Origin: Halosimplex carlsbadense 2-9-1
GTDB lineage: Archaea > Halobacteriota > Halobacteria > Halobacteriales > Haloarculaceae
NCBI RefSeq assembly: GCF_000337455.1
Contig: NZ_AOIU01000008.1
Location: 129,423-193,422, forward strand
Direction of reading: 5' to 3'
Length of the DNA: 64,000 nt
Shown here: positions 17,910 to 26,200 of the stretch, piece after piece
How positions within the stretch are numbered: position 1 is the first letter of the stretch
Layout: each line of letters starts with the position of its first letter
Made by a program: the position numbers and the translations under genes
The notes under the pieces: generated by a model
The model's database searches: none
Seen by the model: the letters and a program-made list of their open reading frames with translations, nothing else
What the model was told of the DNA's origin: nothing

Positions 17910-18878
17910 TTACTGCACGTCCGACGAGGACGCGCGGTTGAGCAGGTAGACGGCGATCCCGCCCATGACGATGTCGAGCGCGAGCAGGACGGCCACCGCG
18001 GGGACGAGGGTGTCCCAGATCCCGCCGAAGCGGGTGACCTCGACCACAGTCATCACGTCCTGGTCGAGCATCAGCGCGCGGGCGGCGTCGACGCCGTAGG
18101 TGATCGGGTTGAAGGTCGCGACGGTCTGGATCCACCCGGGCATCGCCGACAGCGGGAGGAAGGCCGTCGAGACGAACAGCAGGGGGAACTGCAGGAGGTT
18201 CGCGCCGATGATCGTCGACTCCTGGTCCTTCGTGACGACGGCGAAGATGTTCGAGAGCGCGACGAACCACAGCGAGAAGAGGATCCCGATGAAGATGATG
18301 CCGACGGCGCCGAGCAATCCGGTGGCGACGTTAGCGCCGAGGAGCGTGCCGAGCCCGAGGATGATGGCGATCTGGACGACGATGCGGAGGATCTCGGCGG
18401 CGGTCTTGCCGAGGAACATCGCCGAGCGGCTCATCGGCATCACCAGCGTCTTCTCGAACAGTCCCTCCTCCATGTCGTTGACGAGACCGATCCCCGAGCC
18501 CGCGCCGGCCGCGAGCGACACCTGCATGGCGATAGCGGGCAGCAGGAACGTCTCGTAGGTGATCCCGCCGGTCGCTCCGCCGCTGATGGCGCCCGTCGCG
18601 ACCTGGCCGAACACCTGCGTGAAGAGGACGAGGAAGATGATCGGCTGGACGAGCGACCCGACGACGACGAACGGGTTGCGCACCGCCTTGATGTTCCAGC
18701 GGACGAAGTTCACCCAGAAGTCGCCCAGGAAGGAGTTGCCCGACAAACGGTCGCCGGTCGGGCGGGCGGTCCCGCCGTCAGAGCGACGCTCCGAGGAGGT
18801 CTGGCTCGCTTCGCTCGCCGGACCGCCGTCGGTGTGAGTGCGGTCGGAGTGGTTGGAGTCGGCCGATCGGTCGCTCAT
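17910..18878 (-). CDS. ABC-2 type exporter permease (DrrB-like)
   Basis: 322-aa membrane subunit of a drug/polyketide/lipid-type ABC exporter. An acidic disordered head (about residues 1-45) is followed by the FVRWNIKAVRNPF segment and six hydrophobic helices in the ABC-2 arrangement, ending near ALDIVMGGIAVYLLN. Its start overlaps the stop of the ATPase gene by 4 bp (ATGA), so the two subunits are coupled. The operon is headed by an HTH protein. Substrate unknown. Confidence 0.9.
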   Translation of the reverse strand: MSDRSADSNHSDRTHTDGGPASEASQTSSERRSDGGTARPTGDRLSGNSFLGDFWVNFVRWNIKAVRNPFVVVGSLVQPIIFLVLFTQVFGQVATGAISGGATGGITYETFLLPAIAMQVSLAAGAGSGIGLVNDMEEGLFEKTLVMPMSRSAMFLGKTAAEILRIVVQIAIILGLGTLLGANVATGLLGAVGIIFIGILFSLWFVALSNIFAVVTKDQESTIIGANLLQFPLLFVSTAFLPLSAMPGWIQTVATFNPITYGVDAARALMLDQDVMTVVEVTRFGGIWDTLVPAVAVLLALDIVMGGIAVYLLNRASSSDVQ

Positions 18879-19948
18879 TCGGCGGTCACCTCCGGGCCGG
18901 TCACGTCGCCGCGCTCGGCCGAGCGGTCCTCCGAGTCGAGTTCCTCGCCGGTGATCGCCAGGAACACGTCGTCGAGCGTCGGTGCGCGGATGTTGAAGCC
19001 GGTCACCGTGATCCCGGCGTCCCGGAGCGCGACGAGGAGGTCGGTCCCGTGCTGGCGCGCTCGCTCGGAGGTGACCGTGACGCCGTCGTCGGTGACCGCC
19101 ACGTCGGCGTCGGCGCCGAACACGTCGCCGGTGCGGGCGATCTCGGCGGCGCGCTCGCGGGGGTCGTCGGTGTCTCCGGGGTCGCCGGCGATCTCGACGT
19201 CGAGGATCTCGCCGCCGACCCGTCGTTTCAGCTCCATCGGCGACCCCGTGGCGACGATCTCGCCGTCGAGGATGACCGAGATGCGGTCGCAGAGCTGGTC
19301 GGCCTCTTCGAGGTACTGCGTGGTGAGAAACAGGGTCGTCCCGCGCTCGTTGATGCGCTCGAAGTACTCCCAGAGGCGATTGCGGGCTTTGGGGTCGAGT
19401 CCCGTCGTCGGTTCGTCGAGGAACACGAGCGGGGGGCTGTGGACGAGCGCGGTCGCGGCGTCCAGCCGTTTTTTCATCCCACCGGAGAACTCGCCGGCGC
19501 GTTTGTCGCCCACGTCGGCCAGGTCGACCAGATCGAGCAGTTCGTCGATGCGGTCGGCGCGCTCGCTTTTGGGCACGCCGTAGGCCCGCGCGGCGAAGCG
19601 GATGTTCTCGCGAGCCGTGAGCTCCTCGTCGACGCTGGTCTCCTGGGCCATGTAGCCGATCGTCTCGCGGACGCGGCGGGACTCGCTGCGCACGTCGTAG
19701 CCGTTGACGGTGATGGACCCGCCCGTCGGCGCCAGCAGCGTCGCGAAGGTCTTGATCGTCGTCGTCTTCCCGGCGCCGTTGGGGCCGAGGAAGCCGAAGA
19801 ACTCGCCTTTCGGGACCGCCAGATCGATCCCCCTGACTGCCTCCGTCCCGTCGGCGTACGTCAGTTCCACGCCGCTGGCCTCGATGGCGTTCCCGCGACC
19901 GTCTCCGGCGTCGCGGCCGCCGTCCGTTCGTGGCTTCCGTTCTCTCAC
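18875..19948 (-). CDS. ABC exporter ATP-binding protein (DrrA-like)
   Basis: 357-aa ATPase partner of the ABC-2 permease. Walker A GPNGAGKTT (about 54-62), Q-loop GYMAQETSVD, signature FSGGMKKR, Walker B LVFLDEPTTGLD and switch TQYLEEADQL are all present. The C-terminal extension with EILDVEIAGD and TLDDVFLAITGEE is typical of daunorubicin-resistance-type ATPases. It lies 37 bp downstream of the HTH gene and overlaps the permease start. Confidence 0.92.
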   Translation of the reverse strand: MRERKPRTDGGRDAGDGRGNAIEASGVELTYADGTEAVRGIDLAVPKGEFFGFLGPNGAGKTTTIKTFATLLAPTGGSITVNGYDVRSESRRVRETIGYMAQETSVDEELTARENIRFAARAYGVPKSERADRIDELLDLVDLADVGDKRAGEFSGGMKKRLDAATALVHSPPLVFLDEPTTGLDPKARNRLWEYFERINERGTTLFLTTQYLEEADQLCDRISVILDGEIVATGSPMELKRRVGGEILDVEIAGDPGDTDDPRERAAEIARTGDVFGADADVAVTDDGVTVTSERARQHGTDLLVALRDAGITVTGFNIRAPTLDDVFLAITGEELDSEDRSAERGDVTGPEVTAE

Positions 19949-19985
19949 GCGAGTGGGTTACGGCTACGCGCCCGTAGCCCTGGCC

Positions 19986-20705
19986 CTAATCCATTCGGGG
20001 TTTTATGTTGGCGTCGGCGCGGCGGAACTGCGCGACGAGGTGGCTCTGGGCGCGGCGCAGCCGCTCGGAACAGGAGGCGGGGGCGACGCCGAGTTCGTCG
20101 GCAACGTCGGCCGTCGAGGCGGTGCGGGGTACGTCGAAGTATCCCATCTCGTGGGCGAGGACGAGCGCCTCGCGCTGGGATTCGGTCATCCCGGGCGGGC
20201 GCGGGGCGTCGCCGTCGACGGCGCCGAACGGGCCGGACGTCGCGTCCTCGCCGACGTCGTCTCCGTCGACCTCGACGAGGCGGTCGAGACGGAACGTGAA
20301 GTCGTTGGTACGACAGAACTCGCGGAAGGCGTCGAACTCCTCGCGGTCGGCGAACCAGCGCCGCTCGGTCCAGCCGTCGGGCGTGACGGTGACGCGGTCG
20401 GGGACCGACTTGTTGTTCGCGAGGGTCTCCAGCCCCTCCGGCGGACCGCCGGTGGGTCGACACCGGTAGCGGCGCGCGTCGCCGTCGGCGACGACCATCG
20501 AGTGGTCGGTCACCGAGTCGGCCTCGGCGAACGCCGCCGCAACCGCTTCCCGGTCGGCCCCGACCGTCCGCACGACGAACTCCGGCGGCCCCGACGGCGC
20601 CGCCCGCACCGACTCGAACTCGACGGTCGCGTCGGGCACGCCCGCCGCCACGTCCACCAGCGCGAGCGACTCACCGGCCAGCCGAAACTCGGCGATCAGT
20701 CCCAT
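19986..20705 (-). CDS. Bacterio-opsin-activator-type HTH regulator
   Basis: 239-aa regulator. The C-terminus carries the HTH_10 (bacterio-opsin activator) domain: MTESQREALVLAHEMGYFDV, then STADVADELGVAPASCSERL. The N-terminal 150 residues form the associated sensor-like domain of unknown ligand (begins MGLIAEFRLAGESLAL). Start at 20705 is preferred because the family begins MGLIAEF or similar. It sits directly upstream of the DrrAB-type exporter on the same strand, so it probably controls that operon in response to a small molecule. An effector cannot be named. Confidence 0.9.
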   Translation of the reverse strand: MGLIAEFRLAGESLALVDVAAGVPDATVEFESVRAAPSGPPEFVVRTVGADREAVAAAFAEADSVTDHSMVVADGDARRYRCRPTGGPPEGLETLANNKSVPDRVTVTPDGWTERRWFADREEFDAFREFCRTNDFTFRLDRLVEVDGDDVGEDATSGPFGAVDGDAPRPPGMTESQREALVLAHEMGYFDVPRTASTADVADELGVAPASCSERLRRAQSHLVAQFRRADANIKPRMD

Positions 20706-20880
20706 GGGACGCAGGTGGGCCCCGAGCGTGTTAACCGATCGGTCGCGGCGGTCGATCCGTCCCGCCACGGGACCGTCGATCCGGGCGGGGTCCGGCGATC
20801 GAACGGTCGCGCGGGAAGCGGGTTAAATCGCCGTTTGAGCCTTCAGCGGACCTTTGATGCGCCCGTTCGAAGGAGGAGGT

Positions 20881-21252
20881 ATGCGAGCGAACCCGCCCTC
20901 CGACGGCGACCTGCCGTTCGCCGACCGCAGCCCCGGCCGCTCCGCGACCCGCGAGCCCCCTCGCACCGAGGACATCCACCTGCGCAACTACGACCGCGAG
21001 TGCGGGTACGACCTCGACGTGACCGTTCTCGGGCGCGGCGAGGACCCGGTCTTCGAGTCGCGGTACTTCTGCCAGCCCGGCGAGGTGATCGCCGTCGAGA
21101 ACGTCCTCCCGCCCGGCGAGTACGAGGTCGTCGTCGAACTCGACAACCGCCGCGAGGTGGCCACCGAGTGCCGCGTCAGTTCCGCCCCCGGCCACACCGT
21201 CCGGGTCGAAGTCGGCAACGGCACCGTGAGCCTGACCGAAGGGCTGTACTGA
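20881..21252 (+). CDS. Hypothetical beta-sandwich-like protein
   Basis: 123-aa soluble protein with no signal peptide. The core (from IHLRNYDRECGYDLDV) looks like a seven-strand beta-sandwich with four Cys (ECGY, YFCQ, ECRV). A strong purine-rich AGGAGGAGGT directly precedes the ATG at 20881; an alternative ATG at 20857 would add eight residues and fit a leaderless start from the GTTAAAT at about 20822. It resembles the exported protein at 5410-5832 in strand pattern. Function unknown. Confidence 0.65.
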   Translation: MRANPPSDGDLPFADRSPGRSATREPPRTEDIHLRNYDRECGYDLDVTVLGRGEDPVFESRYFCQPGEVIAVENVLPPGEYEVVVELDNRREVATECRVSSAPGHTVRVEVGNGTVSLTEGLY

Positions 21253-21362
21253 CCGCGCCGTCGCCGCGCTTCGGCGCGACGGACGGTCGCGAGGATTCGG
21301 TGACACGCGGGCGCCAGGGGCGTCCCGGCGCCTCCGTCGCCGAGTCGTGAGTCCGGCGTCGC

Positions 21363-23528
21363 TCAGTCGTCGGCCGGCGACGCCGCCGCGTCGCCTTCAC
21401 CGGCTGGCACACCGCCTCCCTCACGCACCTCGATCGCTTCGATCAGCAACTCGGCCACGTCGACGATTTCGATGTCGTCCTCGAAGCCACCGGTCTTGCG
21501 GCCGTCCTCGAACATCGTGGTACACATCGGGCAGGCGACGACGAACTTCTCGACGGCGGGGCCGACGGCCGTGTCCTCGACGGCCTCGCGCAGCCGTTCC
21601 TCGCTCGGCTTGGGGTCTTCGTCGAACTCCATCCAGAGGCCGCCACCGCCGCCGCCACAACAGAAGGAGTCGCTCCGGTTGCGCGGCATCTCCGCCAGCT
21701 CGCAGCCCGTCGCGCGGACGAGGTCGCGGGGGGCCTCGTACTCGCCGTTGTACCGCCCGAGGTGACAGGGGTCGTGGTAGGTGACGGTGTAGTCGAGTTC
21801 GTCGCCGCGCAGGCCGAGTCGGCCCTCGTCGACCAGATCCTCGACGACCTGGGTCCAGTGGAAGACGGGGGCGCCGTCCCAGTTGTCCTCGGGCACCTCC
21901 ATCATCGGGTCGTCGGCGAACGCCTCGAAGTCGACCTCGGGGTACTCGTTGTCGAAGGTGTTAAACGCGTGGGGGTCGGTGCAGACGATCCGCTCGAACT
22001 CGCAGTCCTCGAAGGCGCTCACCATGGTCGCGGCCTGCTCGACGAAGAGGAACTCCTCGCCGACGCGGCGCACGTCGTTGCCGTCGTACACCTCGTCGTC
22101 GTAGCAGATGCCGTAGTCCACGTCCGCCCGCTCGAAGATCCTGGCGAGCGAGCGAGCCACCCGCTTGTTCCGGTCGTCGAAGCTCGGGTAGTCGCCGACG
22201 TACCAGAGGTACTCGACGGACTCCTCGCGGGCGTCCGTGGGTTCGGCGTCGAGGTCGTCGGCCCACTGGGCGCGGGTCCGCTGTGACTCGCCGAAGGTGT
22301 TGCCCTGCTGCATCACGTTCTGGAAGGCGTCCTGCACGTTGCGGTCGAGGTCGCCCTGGTCGACGAGCTGGCGGTTCATCCGGGTGAACGAATCGAGGTG
22401 TTCGATCTCGACGGGACAGGCGTCCATACAGGCCATACACGACATGCAGGACTCCATCGTCTCGGCGTCGATAACGGAGCGACCCCCGTCGGCGACGATG
22501 TCGACCGCCTCGCCGCCGGCGTCGCGGCTCTCGCGGTAGTTCTTCAGGTCGAGGATCACGTCCCGCGGGTCGAGCGGGCGGCCGGCGGCCTTGGCGGGGC
22601 AGGCCGTCGAGCAGCGGCCGCAGTTGGTGCAGGCGTCCTGGTCGAGCAACTCCTTCCAGGTGAAATCGTCGATAGATTCGGCGTTGGTCGCGTCCAGATC
22701 GGCGGGGACGCCGGGGAGTCGGCGGCCGGCGTCTTCGTCGCGGGCGACGACGTTGGCCGCCGAGGCGAGCATGTGGAACGGCTTTCCCAGCGGGAGCGCC
22801 GCGACAAAGGCCAGCGCGAGTATCGAGTGGCTCCACCAGACGAGCGGGTACGCGGCCTCGGCCGCGGCGGGGGTCACGCCCACGCCGTCGAGGGCGACGG
22901 CGACCGCCCACCCGACGAAGCTCACCGTTTCGAAGTCCGGGAAGTTCTGCCCGAGGATGCGAACCCCCTCGGTGAGGTAGCCGCCGACGCCCAGCAGGAA
23001 CAGGGCCCAGACGAAGAGGTCGTCCTCGGCGGAGGTGTGGCGGCCCCACAGGCGGCCGTCGCGGGCGGCGTAGCGACGGTAGAGGAAGACGCCGAGGCCG
23101 ACGACGAACAGCAGGCCCATCGCGTCGACGACGAAGGAGTAGGAGAGATAGAAGTCGCCGACGAAAAAGGAGTCGCCGGTGAGCGGGCCGTACACGTCCA
23201 TGTCGATGCCGAGGATGGTGGTCGCGATGAGGAGGGTGAGAAAGCCCCAGAGGACGAACGCGTGGGCGAGCCCCGCGACGAGGTCGCCGTCGCGCAGGGT
23301 TCGGTTCGAGAGGATCGTGCCGGCGGCGCCGACGACCCGCTGGGGGAGGTCGTCGAGCCGATTCAGCGGGTCCTCGCGGCCCTCGGCGTAGCGGGCGACG
23401 CGACGGTACGACCCCAGCAGGAAGACGGCGATGGCGACGGCGGCCAGATAGTAGAACGCCGCCTTCCCGACGGGGCCGATCCCCCAAAACGTCGGGCGGG
23501 TCGGCGCGTCGGCCTGGAGCAAGAGCAT
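21363..23528 (-). CDS. Membrane-anchored HdrD/GlpC-like iron-sulfur oxidoreductase
   Basis: 721-aa electron-transfer protein. The N-terminal about 280 residues hold five or six membrane helices of the NarI/HdrE-like type. Two 4Fe-4S motifs follow: CTNCGRCSTACP (about 295-310) and CMSCMACMDACP (about 360-372). The C-terminal half resembles HdrD/GlpC with a cysteine-rich CCG domain: HDPCHLGRYN (about 582) and FCCGGGGGG (about 620). Such fused proteins likely pass electrons between a soluble partner (flavoprotein or ETF-linked dehydrogenase) and the membrane quinone. An acid-rich low-complexity tail ends the protein. Single gene; the electron donor is not encoded nearby. Confidence 0.88.
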   Translation of the reverse strand: MLLLQADAPTRPTFWGIGPVGKAAFYYLAAVAIAVFLLGSYRRVARYAEGREDPLNRLDDLPQRVVGAAGTILSNRTLRDGDLVAGLAHAFVLWGFLTLLIATTILGIDMDVYGPLTGDSFFVGDFYLSYSFVVDAMGLLFVVGLGVFLYRRYAARDGRLWGRHTSAEDDLFVWALFLLGVGGYLTEGVRILGQNFPDFETVSFVGWAVAVALDGVGVTPAAAEAAYPLVWWSHSILALAFVAALPLGKPFHMLASAANVVARDEDAGRRLPGVPADLDATNAESIDDFTWKELLDQDACTNCGRCSTACPAKAAGRPLDPRDVILDLKNYRESRDAGGEAVDIVADGGRSVIDAETMESCMSCMACMDACPVEIEHLDSFTRMNRQLVDQGDLDRNVQDAFQNVMQQGNTFGESQRTRAQWADDLDAEPTDAREESVEYLWYVGDYPSFDDRNKRVARSLARIFERADVDYGICYDDEVYDGNDVRRVGEEFLFVEQAATMVSAFEDCEFERIVCTDPHAFNTFDNEYPEVDFEAFADDPMMEVPEDNWDGAPVFHWTQVVEDLVDEGRLGLRGDELDYTVTYHDPCHLGRYNGEYEAPRDLVRATGCELAEMPRNRSDSFCCGGGGGGLWMEFDEDPKPSEERLREAVEDTAVGPAVEKFVVACPMCTTMFEDGRKTGGFEDDIEIVDVAELLIEAIEVREGGGVPAGEGDAAASPADD

Positions 23529-23712
23529 ACTAGAACGCGGTGGGACGCGCCCTTAACGTTTGTCACGATCCCACACGGGCACGGTTCACAATCGTTGTTC
23601 CGTTTGTCGGTTTCGCCGGTTGCGGGCGCCGCCGAGCCGGCGACGACCGTGCCGACCGGCCGCAGGTGTCAACAATTATTTAGGTGTGCGTCCCTGCAGT
23701 GCGGTTCGGGCA

Positions 23713-24312
23713 ATGGACGAAAAGACAGAGGAACTGCGGGACATCTTCATGGACGTTTCCGACGAGGAGACGGTCACGGAGACCCAGGAGGAGCCGCGGG
23801 GCTCCATCGCGGACCAGCCGGACGAGGCGACGATCCGCGAGCGCCTGCGGGGGGTAATCGAGGCGCTCGCCGACCGCTACGACTTCGACTCGACGTTCGA
23901 GACGGAGACGTACGTCGACCTGGTCCGGGGGTTCTACGACGAGGGGTCCGACGAGGGGATCGCCGACGACCTCGGCCTCTCGCCCGAGGAAGTGTTCCGC
24001 GCACGCATGGATCTGCACCTGTTCCGGGGGGACGACACGGAGGCGCCGTTCGACGTCTGCGAACTGCGCCGCCGTCGCGACGCCGACGATGCGACGTTGG
24101 CCGCCGAGTTCGGCGTCGACGAGTCGACGCTGGCCCACTACCGCCGCGTCGTCGACGCCCAGGACGCCGCCCGGGCGGCGAACCACCGCTACCGCACCGA
24201 GTTCGACGAGATATGCACCGACGCCGCCATCTCCGGGTCGCTCACCGAGAGCGTGACGGAGGACGGCCTCGACGAGGCCGCCGAGGACATCGAGACCAAC
24301 GTCTCGTTCTGA
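23713..24312 (+). CDS. Conditioned-medium-induced-protein-like conserved protein
   Basis: 199-aa acidic soluble protein beginning MDEKTEELRDIFMDV. The central part (ADDLGLSPEEVFRARMDLH, then LAAEFGVDESTLAHYRRVV) contains two helix-turn-helix-like segments, suggesting nucleic acid contact or a regulator. I recall similar haloarchaeal proteins annotated as conditioned medium-induced protein 4; that name is from memory and implies no known mechanism. An AT-rich TTATTTAGG about 33 bp upstream of the ATG marks the promoter. The frame is open further upstream, but the TATA box lies inside that stretch, which argues for 23713. Confidence 0.75.
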   Translation: MDEKTEELRDIFMDVSDEETVTETQEEPRGSIADQPDEATIRERLRGVIEALADRYDFDSTFETETYVDLVRGFYDEGSDEGIADDLGLSPEEVFRARMDLHLFRGDDTEAPFDVCELRRRRDADDATLAAEFGVDESTLAHYRRVVDAQDAARAANHRYRTEFDEICTDAAISGSLTESVTEDGLDEAAEDIETNVSF

Positions 24313-24412
24313 GTGGCGGCCCCGGACTCGATCTTTCTCGCTCGCCGAACGGTCGACGACTCCGACCAGTGCCACCGAGAATTTAAGACCGAAAGCCGGG
24401 CCACCGCCGTGT

Positions 24413-25066
24413 ATGCACACGTTCCGCGACGTGGCGACGGCGGCGTACTGCCCGCGGAAGCTCTACTACCGTCACCGCGACCCCTCGGCCGACGAGGACG
24501 TTCCACAGGAGGTCCACGCTCGCCGGGACCTGGCCTTTCGCTACCCGGAACTGCTCGATTCGGACCCCGAGATACAGGCCGCCCCCATCGAGGTCACGCC
24601 CACGCAGTATCGCTCGCGACTCGGCCGTCTGCGAGCGAGTCTCGACGCCTGGGACGACCTGGTCGACCCCGCCGGCCGCGACGTGTTGCTGGAGGGGCGG
24701 GAGTGTCGCGGTATCGCCCACAAGGTCCTGTCGGGCCCGCCGCGGCCGTCGCTGGTGTTCGCGGGCGCTCCGCCCGACCAGGGAGTCTGGGAACCCCAGA
24801 CCGTCCGGCTGGTCGCTGCCGCGAAGGCGCTGGCCTGGGAACGCGAAACGACCGTCGAGAGCGCCATCGCCGAGTATCCCGCCTACGGCGTCGTCCGTGA
24901 GGTGCCGCTCACGACGCGCCGGAAGGCGACCTACCGCTCGGCCGTCCGCACCGCCGACGCCATCGACGGCCCGCCCTCGCGGACTCCCAACCGCGAGAAG
25001 TGCTCGCCCTGCGACTATCAGGGCCAGTGCGGCGTGACGACCCGCTCGCTGAAATCGATGTTGTGA
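24413..25066 (+). CDS. Solitary Cas4-like iron-sulfur protein
   Basis: 217-aa protein of the Cas4/RecB-like PD-(D/E)XK group. The Fe-S cysteines are complete: Cys13 in AYCPRKLYYR and the C-terminal trio Cys197, Cys200, Cys206 (EKCSPCDYQGQC). The middle region does not show the expected catalytic Asp and ExK of active Cas4: where these should lie the sequence reads GIAHKVLSGP and SLVFAGAPPDQG. No cas genes or repeats are nearby. A TTTAAG about 27 bp before the ATG gives a leaderless start. It is probably a haloarchaeal DNA-related protein rather than part of a CRISPR system. Confidence 0.82.
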   Translation: MHTFRDVATAAYCPRKLYYRHRDPSADEDVPQEVHARRDLAFRYPELLDSDPEIQAAPIEVTPTQYRSRLGRLRASLDAWDDLVDPAGRDVLLEGRECRGIAHKVLSGPPRPSLVFAGAPPDQGVWEPQTVRLVAAAKALAWERETTVESAIAEYPAYGVVREVPLTTRRKATYRSAVRTADAIDGPPSRTPNREKCSPCDYQGQCGVTTRSLKSML

Positions 25067-25142
25067 GGGGCGCTGTGGTCGGTCGCGCTCGGATCACCGC
25101 TGGCGCGTCGATACCCGGACGACCCCCCGGTTTCGGGTCGAA

Positions 25143-25739
25143 CTACTCGGTGTCCGCGTGGTCGGCGAGCCACGCCTCGATCTCGTCGGCCATCGCGCCG
25201 CGGCGATGGACGTCGCCCGATTCGGCGTCGACGACGGTGCTCTCCATCCCGTCGGTGCGGCCGCCGTCGACCATCGCGCTCACCCGGTCCCGGACCTCGT
25301 CGCTCAACTCGTCGAGTTCACGGACGCTCCCGGTTCCCGAGAGATTGGCGCTCGTAGCGGTCACGGGCACGCCGGCGGCCTCGAACAGGTCGAGCGCGAG
25401 GTCGTGGTCGGGGACGCGAACACCCACTCGCTCGCGGCCGGCGGTCAGCACGTCGGGGACGACGTCGCGGCGCTGGACGACGACGGTCACCGGGCCGGGG
25501 AGGAACGCCCGCATGAACCGCAGTTCCCGCTCGGTCGGGTCGACGTACTCGGTCGCGCGCTCGACGCTCGGGACCCCCAGCGAGACGGGTTTGTCGCGGT
25601 CCCGGCCCTTGACTTCGAAGACCCGCTCGACCGCCTCGGCGTCGACGGCGTTCGCACCCATCCCGTAGACCGTCTCTGTGGGGTAGACCGCGAGGTCGCC
25701 GTCCGCGATGGCTCGTGCGGCGCGCTTCACGTCGCTCAT
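25143..25739 (-). CDS. Threonylcarbamoyl-AMP synthase (TsaC/YrdC type)
   Basis: 198-aa Sua5/YciO/YrdC-domain enzyme that makes threonylcarbamoyl-AMP from Thr, bicarbonate and ATP for the t6A37 modification of ANN-decoding tRNAs. Visible motifs: YPTETVYGMGANA (substrate pocket), KGRDRDKP, LPGPVTVV, VRVPDH, VTATSANLSG and the ESTVVD segment. It has only the YrdC domain, without the C-terminal Sua5 extension, which is the short TsaC form. Start at 25739 is preferred to an ATG nine codons upstream. Confidence 0.93.
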   Translation of the reverse strand: MSDVKRAARAIADGDLAVYPTETVYGMGANAVDAEAVERVFEVKGRDRDKPVSLGVPSVERATEYVDPTERELRFMRAFLPGPVTVVVQRRDVVPDVLTAGRERVGVRVPDHDLALDLFEAAGVPVTATSANLSGTGSVRELDELSDEVRDRVSAMVDGGRTDGMESTVVDAESGDVHRRGAMADEIEAWLADHADTE

Positions 25740-26200
25740 TGTCGGTGTTCCGTCGGTCGTCGGCAAAAGCGTGACGCGATTCGCTCGCTAGGAGTTGGAT
25801 CGACGGTACTCGACGGAGACCGCAGGCCATGACAGCCCTCGACCCGCTCGCTCGGAGATGTCCTGACCGCAAGTGACAGCAAGCGATGAAAGCCCTCGAC
25901 GCGCTCGCGGTCGCTGAGGCGGGATATCCGCGCTCTCCGCACCGCCCGCGCGGATAGTCGCCCGCTCAGGCGACCACCTAAACGCGAGCGCGCCTCGCCC
26001 TTTCAGTCCGCCAGGGGCCGAACCCGCCCCGCACGGCACCGCAAACGGCCTCTTACCTCCCCAGCCTCTTGCGTTGCTCGCAGGCTGCGCTACTCATCCC
26101 TCGCGCGGCTGTTTCGAGCGGCCCGCCAGGAGGCGGGCACGCTCGACAGCACGCGCCACGGTGGCCGTCTCGTATCCGTTCCGCACCTCGGTAACCCTCC
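25740..26200. other. Intergenic region without recognisable gene
   Basis: No convincing gene was found in this 461-bp gap. It contains imperfect direct copies of an ATGAaAGCCCTCGACgCGCTCG-like segment and a long imperfect inverted repeat (annotated separately). The remainder, including GCGTTGCTCGCAGGCTGCG, looks like degenerate repeat DNA of the kind scattered through haloarchaeal chromosomes. No tRNA-like structure was seen. Confidence 0.6.
25829..25975. repeat. Composite direct and inverted repeat
   Basis: Two similar direct segments begin ATGACAGCCCTCGAC (25829) and ATGAAAGCCCTCGAC (25886). The second runs into an imperfect inverted repeat: the left arm 25909-25933 (GGTCGCTGAGGC...ATCCGCGC) pairs with the right arm 25948-25975 (GCGCGGAT...CAGGCGACC), including a perfect 8-bp inner stem ATCCGCGC/GCGCGGAT around a 14-nt loop. 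This could be a MITE-like remnant, an RNA hairpin or the end of a decayed mobile element. Its copy number in the genome cannot be seen from here. Confidence 0.55.

Noticed and set aside
24413-25066. Cas4-like gene as sign of a CRISPR system
   Set aside because: No repeats, spacers or other cas genes lie in the window; solitary copies are usual in haloarchaea as far as I recall.
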